Shown here: positions 34,218-38,572 of the stretch, piece after piece
How the letters are laid out: the number at the start of each line of letters is the position of its first letter
Position numbering within the stretch: position 1 is the stretch's first letter
Assembly (NCBI GenBank): GCA_946627565.1
Contig: CAMOVR010000015.1
Location: 1 to 38,572, forward strand
DNA: 38,572 nt
Direction of reading: 5' to 3'
Origin: an uncultured Clostridia bacterium
GTDB taxonomy: Bacteria; Bacillota; Clostridia; Christensenellales; Aristaeellaceae
Translations under genes and position numbers: made by a program
The notes under the pieces: model-generated
What the model saw: the letters and a program-made list of their open reading frames with translations, nothing else
Database searches by the model: none
What the model was told of the DNA's origin: nothing

Positions 34218-34958
34218 TCAGCGGGGACGGAGCTCGCCGGAGATCTCAAAATGCCGTGTGGTCCCCTCCATCCCGGAAAAAGAGAACAGATTGCCTTTGC
34301 GCCTGAGCTCAGTGCGGATCTTCTGGCCGGGGACAATTTCCTGCAGGAAACAGACTGCAAAATTCGCAAGTTCCATATCCCGGAGCACATCGATGCCCAG
34401 GGCATCGCAGCACCAGTCCAGGTACCGGACGTTATTGACATGACAGTTGGCATCCAGATCGGAGTAAACAGGCTCCCTGAGTCCGACGACGGGCTCCGTG
34501 TCCAGGGGGGTGACCATGGGAGGCATACCCGGGAGGCAGGGCTTCAGTTCGGAATTGTCGGGAATGGAAGATGCCACTTCAGGGGACTGTACGGATTTTC
34601 GGCTCTCTATATCCAGAAGCGTCCACAGGGAAAAGGCTTTTCCGATTTCCTGGCCCTGTCCGTCCCTTACCACGAAGTATCTGGGATACATACCGTGCCG
34701 GGGCTGTTTGGGATAGGTCAGGACGGAAGCGGTCTGGCCCATGGTGGGCCAGCGGTCCATAAAGATCTGGCAGCGCAGAAGCACCCAGACCATATTCTTC
34801 TTCAGAAGATCTGCCCGGCCGCAGCCCAGCGCATCGCTGTTGCCTCCTGCGGCTTCCTGCATGATTTCCATGAGACCAGATGGACGAAGGGCACTCTGAA
34901 AATCCATGATATGTGTGGAAGTGACAAATTCGGAAGTATAACTGTGTTTTGTTTCCAT
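34218..34958 (-). CDS. Acyl-ACP thioesterase (FatA/FatB-like)
   Basis: 246-residue double hotdog-fold thioesterase that releases fatty acids from acyl-ACP. The catalytic motif DLDANCHVNNVRYLDW (about residues 170-185) matches the plant FatA/FatB D-x-N-x-H-x-N-N pattern. The N-terminal half has MQEAAGGNSDALG and WVLLRCQIFMDRWP. ATG 34958 has GGAAGGAGT (34977-34969) upstream. It converges on mutY with only 3 bp between stops and is divergent from the cmk-plsC operon, which it may balance by diverting acyl chains away from phospholipid. Confidence 0.92.
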   Translation of the reverse strand: METKHSYTSEFVTSTHIMDFQSALRPSGLMEIMQEAAGGNSDALGCGRADLLKKNMVWVLLRCQIFMDRWPTMGQTASVLTYPKQPRHGMYPRYFVVRDGQGQEIGKAFSLWTLLDIESRKSVQSPEVASSIPDNSELKPCLPGMPPMVTPLDTEPVVGLREPVYSDLDANCHVNNVRYLDWCCDALGIDVLRDMELANFAVCFLQEIVPGQKIRTELRRKGNLFSFSGMEGTTRHFEISGELRPR

Positions 34959-35012
34959 ATGTAAGCTTACTCCTTCCGGCGCCGGTTCTGCCATGCGTAT
35001 ACAATGCGAGCC

Positions 35013-35041
35013 ATTCTAGCCAATGGGTGGGCGGATGTCAA
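35013..35041 (-). promoter_or_regulatory. Promoter of the thioesterase gene
   Basis: On the minus strand TTGACA (35041-35036) and TAGAAT (35018-35013) are 17 bp apart. Confidence 0.8.
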
Positions 35042-35042
35042 C

Positions 35043-35071
35043 TTGCAGCAGAAAAGTGGCGGCTGTATAAT
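35043..35071 (+). promoter_or_regulatory. Promoter of the cmk-plsC operon
   Basis: TTGCAG (35043-35048) and TATAAT (35066-35071) are 17 bp apart. The -35 box is one base away from that of the divergent thioesterase promoter. The leader to cmk is about 95 nt. Confidence 0.8.
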
Positions 35072-35173
35072 ATATAGAGGGCAAATGCCTTAAGGAAGAA
35101 ATACACAAAGATGGCGGAATCACTGAAAGGAAGGATTCTGCAGTCTTTATATGCATGTAAAAGGAGAGATTGT

Positions 35174-35851
35174 ATGCCTGTCAATATTGCTATGGACGGT
35201 CCCGTGGGGGCCGGCAAATCCACCATTGCTGACCGGGTGGCCGAAAAACTGGGGATTCTGCATCTGGATACCGGCGCCATGTACCGCGCTGTGGGTGTGG
35301 CAGCCCTCCGGAGGGGCCTGGACCCGGCAGATGAGGAAAAAGTGGTTTCCATGTGCCGCAGCATCCGCATGGATGTGAACTTCGAACCCGGAAAAGGACA
35401 GCGGACGCTGGTGGACGGGGAGGACCTGACAGACGAACTGAGGACCGAAAAAGCCAGTATGGCCGCTTCGAAGGTGGCCACGTATCCGGGCGTCCGGGAA
35501 GAGATGGTGCGGAGCCAGCAGCGGCTTGCCACAGAACACGACATGCTGGTGGACGGCAGGGATATCGGAACCAGAGTCCTGCCGGATGCCACGGTGAAGA
35601 TCTATCTGACGGCTTCTGCAGAAGTCCGGGCCAGGAGAAGATACCTGCAGCTTCTGGAAAAGGGCCAGCAGGCAGATTATGAAACAGTTCTGAAGGACCT
35701 GATTGCCAGGGATGACCAGGACATGCACCGTGCAGCGGATCCCCTCAGGCAGGCGGAGGACGCCGTGGTGGTGGATACGTCTGATCTTACCTTTGATGAA
35801 TCTGTGGAAGCCATTCTGAAACTGGTCAGGGAAAGCCAGGGAGGAAAATAA
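35174..35851 (+). CDS. cmk: Cytidylate kinase
   Basis: 225-residue CMP/dCMP kinase. P-loop DGPVGAGKST (residues 8-17), CMP-binding LDTGAMYRAV (about 31-40), DGRDIGTRVLPDA (about 130-142) and LID-region RARRRYLQL are all present. ATG 35174 follows AAAAGGAGAG. It leads the cmk-plsC-ispH/rpsA gene order common in Clostridia and overlaps nothing; plsC starts 1 bp after its stop. Confidence 0.96.
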   Translation: MPVNIAMDGPVGAGKSTIADRVAEKLGILHLDTGAMYRAVGVAALRRGLDPADEEKVVSMCRSIRMDVNFEPGKGQRTLVDGEDLTDELRTEKASMAASKVATYPGVREEMVRSQQRLATEHDMLVDGRDIGTRVLPDATVKIYLTASAEVRARRRYLQLLEKGQQADYETVLKDLIARDDQDMHRAADPLRQAEDAVVVDTSDLTFDESVEAILKLVRESQGGK

Positions 35852-35852
35852 G

Positions 35853-36524
35853 ATGTCAGAGAAAAATGTGCCGGCAAATGGCGCCGGGCAGAACAAAGAA
35901 GCAAAAAAAGAAAAACCAAAGCACTGTTTCCTTTATCCCGTGGCACGGTTCATTGCGTTTCTCGTTTTCCATACCGTGTGCCCTGTGAAGTACCATCACC
36001 GGGAGCGGGTGAACAGAAAGCCGCCCTACATCATGATCTCCAACCATTTTTCCTACTGGGACCCGCTGATCAACGGCAGCATCGTGCATCCGGATATCAC
36101 CTTCCTGGGGAAAAAGGAGCTGACTTCAAGCCCCTTCATGAAGTTTATCTTTGACCATTTGCATATGATCCCCATTGACCGCCACAATATGGACATGGCT
36201 GCGGTGCGTGCCTGCATGGCGGCCCTGAAGAACGGAGAAATCCTGGGTATCTATCCGGAAGGAACACGGCATCACAGCGGGATCATGGAAGAGATGGAAG
36301 ACGGCGTGGCCCTGATTGCACTGAGGGGAAATGTGCCCATCGTTCCCATGCTGATCCCGGGCAAACTGAAGGCATTCCGGATCAACCATGTCTATATTGG
36401 TGAGGACATTCAGACAGAGGACCTGCGGGCACAGGGCATCAATAAGGAAACATGCGCCCGCCTCATGGACCGCATCCGTGCAGCCTACGATGTGCTGAAG
36501 AAGGAAGCCGGCATACCTGTTTAA
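35853..36524 (+). CDS. plsC: 1-acylglycerol-3-phosphate O-acyltransferase
   Basis: 223-residue PlsC-family acyltransferase that converts lysophosphatidate to phosphatidate. The catalytic NHFSYWDPL (H-x4-D; about residues 64-72), the PLGKKE-like block FLGKKEL, and the acyl-acceptor motif PEGTRH (about residues 136-141) are visible. A Lys-rich N-terminus leads into a hydrophobic segment at 28-42. Acylation specificity is not readable. It is the second gene after cmk; GAGGAAAATAAG precedes its ATG. Confidence 0.94.
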   Translation: MSEKNVPANGAGQNKEAKKEKPKHCFLYPVARFIAFLVFHTVCPVKYHHRERVNRKPPYIMISNHFSYWDPLINGSIVHPDITFLGKKELTSSPFMKFIFDHLHMIPIDRHNMDMAAVRACMAALKNGEILGIYPEGTRHHSGIMEEMEDGVALIALRGNVPIVPMLIPGKLKAFRINHVYIGEDIQTEDLRAQGINKETCARLMDRIRAAYDVLKKEAGIPV

Positions 36525-36726
36525 AGCATTATTTAAGCCCTTTAAAAATGTTTTTTTACTGTTTTTTGCAATCCGTCAGAAAACGGAAAAAACCGTTTCT
36601 GTGCTTAAAAATGTTATATAAACATAGCAAAAAGGACTGAAAGAATTAAAAATATTTTTTGAAGGCATGCAGGAAATCCGTCAGACGGATAGAAATTAAT
36701 ACAGGAAATTGTGAAAGGAGACTGTC
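36525..36726 (+). promoter_or_regulatory. AT-rich leader/promoter region upstream of ispH-rpsA
   Basis: About 200 bp, clearly richer in A and T than its surroundings. It contains a T-run after plsC (36551-36557), a 9-bp hairpin CAGAAAACGG/CCGTTTCTG (36577-36601) and a TATATAAA stretch (36615-36622). An 11-bp direct repeat AATCCGTCAGA occurs at 36570-36580 and 36675-36685, the second copy being part of the palindrome ATCCGTC-A-GACGGAT (36676-36690). AAAGGAG (36714-36720) is the ribosome site of the next gene. A promoter is expected here but no pair of boxes is convincing. Confidence 0.5.
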
Positions 36727-38572
36727 ATGCAGCTAGAGGTTGCTGCTCACGCAGGCTTCTGCATGGGTGTAAGGCGTGCTGTCGAAGCCGCCTGGAAGGT
36801 CGCGGAAAGCGGCAGGCCAGCCTGTACGCTTGGCGAGATTATCCACAATCCGCAGGTGGTGTCTCAGCTGAGCGAAAAGGGAATCCCTGTTGTGTCGGAT
36901 CCGGGTCAGGCAGACGGGAGGCTTGTTCTGATTCGAAGCCACGGTGTTGCACCGCAGGTGATCGAACAGTTGCGGAACGCTGGAAACGACGTTTTGGATT
37001 TGACGTGCCCGTTTGTGGAGAAGCTCCATCGGATCGTGGAGCAGGCATCCGCGGACGGAGCGCCTGTGATTCTTGTTGGCGAACAGGAGCATCCGGAAGT
37101 TCAGGGAACTGCCGGATGGGCACAGGGACCGGTATATGTGGTGGGCAGTGCGGAAGATGCTGAAGCGCTGCCGGAAATGGAACGGGCCATGGCCTGTGTT
37201 CAGACCACATTCCCAAGGGACCGGTGGACTGCTGTCCTGGAAGTGCTGCGCAGGAAAATACAGTGTCTTAACGAGCAGTGCACCATATGTTCGGCAACAG
37301 CAACCAGGCAGCAGGAAGCTGAGGAACTCTCTTCCCGTGCTGATGCCATGGTTGTAATAGGCGGACGTAAGAGCGCTAACACCCGAAAGCTTTATGAGCT
37401 GTGCAGGGAAAGGTGCGGCAACACCATCCTGGTGGAGTCAGCATCCGAAATTCCGCAGGACTTTATCCGGAACGATTTCAGGACCATTGGAGTCACCGCA
37501 GGTGCTTCGACACCGGATGACTTACTTAAGGAGGCAGTCACTATTATGACCGACATGGAAAACAAGACCCAGGAAACCGAACAGGTGGCAGAAGAAGTAG
37601 CCGCTAAGACCGCAGAAGCTGCAGAAGCTGCTGTCGAAGCAGTCGCTGAAGCTCCCGCTGCTGCTCCGGAAGTCAAGGAAAACGCTGACGATCCCGCCAA
37701 GAACGATTTCATGGCAGCTGTCGACGAGACCCTGAAGAAGATCAGGCGCGGACTGACCGTAACCGGCACCGTGGTGCAGATTACCGATGACGAAGTCTGC
37801 GTGAACATCGGATACAAGTCCGACGGTCTCATCAAGAAGACGGAACTGGTTGACCAGAACGTCAAGCTGGGTGATGAAATCGAAGTTGAAGTCGTCAACG
37901 TCAATGACGGTGAGGGTAACGTGATTCTCTCTCAGCGCAACGTTGTCAACCGCAAGGCATGGGAAGCTCTCATGGCCAAGCGGGATGAGAACGAATTCGT
38001 TGAGGGCGTGGGTAAGGAAGCCGTCAAGGGCGGCCTGATCGCGGATGTCGGCGGCGTGCGTGCCTTCGTTCCCGCTTCCCACATCGCTCCCCGCTATGTA
38101 GAACGCATCAGCGACTTCGTCGGTAAGGAAATGAAGCTGAAGATCATCGAAGTGGATGAGAAGAAGAAGCGCATTGTCTGCAGCCGCAAGGAAGCCATGC
38201 TGGAAGAAGCTGCCCGCCGCAAGAAGGAAGCCTGGGACCGTCTGGAAGAGGGCGTTGTGATTCACGGCGTCGTCCGCAGACTGACCGACTTCGGTGCTTT
38301 CGTGGATGTTGGCGGCGTAGACGGTCTGGTCCACATCACCGACCTGAGCTGGGGCCATGTGAAGCATCCCAGTGAGGTTGTGCGTCCCGGACAGGAAGTC
38401 AACGTTCTGATCCTCAGCCTCGACCGTGAACGCGAACGCATCCAGCTGGGCCTCAAGCAGCTGACCCCCAAGCCCTGGGACAATGCTGCTGAGAAGTATC
38501 CCGAGGGATCCATCGTGGAGGGCAAGGTTGTCCGTACCACCACCTTCGGTGCCTTCGTGGAGCTGGAGCCCG
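36727..38572 (+). CDS. ispH-rpsA: Fused IspH (HMB-PP reductase) and ribosomal protein S1, 3' end beyond window
   Basis: One uninterrupted frame from ATG 36727 to the window edge. Residues 1-273 are a complete 4-hydroxy-3-methylbut-2-enyl diphosphate reductase, last step of the MEP isoprenoid pathway. Its three cluster cysteines are Cys12 (HAGFCMGV), Cys94 (LTCPFV) and Cys188 (TICSAT), with RSHGV, GEQEHPEV and GGRKSANTRKL also present. An Ala/Glu linker (about 275-320) leads into S1 repeats: one at about 335-400, a second at about 415-485, a third at about 500-570, and the start of a fourth. Fusions of this kind are known in Clostridia. AAGGAGG at 37528-37534 with an in-frame ATG at 37546 (Met274) could start free S1. 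Confidence 0.95.
   Translation, partial: MQLEVAAHAGFCMGVRRAVEAAWKVAESGRPACTLGEIIHNPQVVSQLSEKGIPVVSDPGQADGRLVLIRSHGVAPQVIEQLRNAGNDVLDLTCPFVEKLHRIVEQASADGAPVILVGEQEHPEVQGTAGWAQGPVYVVGSAEDAEALPEMERAMACVQTTFPRDRWTAVLEVLRRKIQCLNEQCTICSATATRQQEAEELSSRADAMVVIGGRKSANTRKLYELCRERCGNTILVESASEIPQDFIRNDFRTIGVTAGASTPDDLLKEAVTIMTDMENKTQETEQVAEEVAAKTAEAAEAAVEAVAEAPAAAPEVKENADDPAKNDFMAAVDETLKKIRRGLTVTGTVVQITDDEVCVNIGYKSDGLIKKTELVDQNVKLGDEIEVEVVNVNDGEGNVILSQRNVVNRKAWEALMAKRDENEFVEGVGKEAVKGGLIADVGGVRAFVPASHIAPRYVERISDFVGKEMKLKIIEVDEKKKRIVCSRKEAMLEEAARRKKEAWDRLEEGVVIHGVVRRLTDFGAFVDVGGVDGLVHITDLSWGHVKHPSEVVRPGQEVNVLILSLDRERERIQLGLKQLTPKPWDNAAEKYPEGSIVEGKVVRTTTFGAFVELEP
37528..37548 (+). promoter_or_regulatory. 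Internal ribosome binding site and start inside ispH-rpsA
   Basis: AAGGAGG (37528-37534), an 11-nt spacer and ATG (37546-37548) lie exactly at the IspH/S1 junction and in frame. Arginine codons shift here from mostly AGG/CGG to mostly CGC/CGT. Confidence 0.55.

Overview
The window looks like a chromosomal segment of a GC-rich, low-to-mid complexity Gram-positive anaerobe, most likely a member of the Bacillota class Clostridia. The clues are an IspH reductase fused in frame to ribosomal protein S1, a groES-groEL operon under a perfect CIRCE operator, the darA-holB-ricT order known from Firmicutes, a cmk-plsC-ispH/rpsA cluster, a 2[4Fe-4S] ferredoxin, sigma-A type promoters with 16-17 bp spacers, and no outer-membrane genes. 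Family-level placement is not possible from what I can see. There is no insertion sequence, prophage, integrase or CRISPR array. Almost everything is housekeeping or cell-envelope, with several unusual surface proteins.

Layout. 1-131 is the end of an unidentified gene, closed by a strong terminator. 363-8184 is a long co-directional run: parA, parB, a phosphoglycosyltransferase, a two-subunit transketolase, a LicD-type phosphotransferase, a YycJ-like metallo-hydrolase and an ABC-F ATPase. 8315-11590 encodes a membrane-anchored protein with a large extracellular beta-propeller. pgsA (11649-12230, minus) is preceded by a leader that looks like a transcription attenuator. 12520-15606 is a Gld-like ABC transporter operon. 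15759-17137 pairs a cytidylate-kinase-like protein with a secreted protein. 17195-18043 (minus) is a TIM-barrel isomerase/epimerase. 18232-22711 holds a SEC-C zinc-motif protein, a phosphohexomutase and a secreted protein of unknown function. 22818-22899 (minus) is tRNA-Leu(GAG). 23179-26328 encodes a very large secreted protein with an L,D-transpeptidase-like and a CapA-like domain, both apparently without catalytic residues, followed by an acidic repeat tail. 26353-27498 (minus) is a THUMP rRNA methyltransferase. 27662-30406 is darA-holB-ricT. 30626-30796 is a ferredoxin. 30931-32879 (minus) is groES-groEL. 33123-34214 is mutY, 34218-34958 (minus) an acyl-ACP thioesterase, and 35174 to the end is cmk, plsC and the ispH-rpsA fusion.

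How the genes work together. Three themes recur. The first is chromosome and information maintenance (ParAB, HolB, MutY, RlmL-like, S1, tRNA-Leu). The second is envelope and lipid building: phosphoglycosyltransferase plus transketolase plus LicD for a phosphoglycan, phosphohexomutase for sugar phosphates, PgsA, PlsC and the acyl-ACP thioesterase for phospholipid. The third is a set of secreted or wall-spanning proteins with acidic Pro/Thr/Glu linkers. Two intergenic regions (27587-27593 and 35042) carry back-to-back sigma-A promoters whose -35 boxes almost touch.

The most interesting items are the double-pseudoenzyme surface protein with its recently duplicated 120-bp repeats, the probable internal start that would release free S1 from the IspH-S1 fusion, the putative attenuator in front of pgsA, the minimal glycan cassette attached to parAB, and a RicT protein with a long charged tail.
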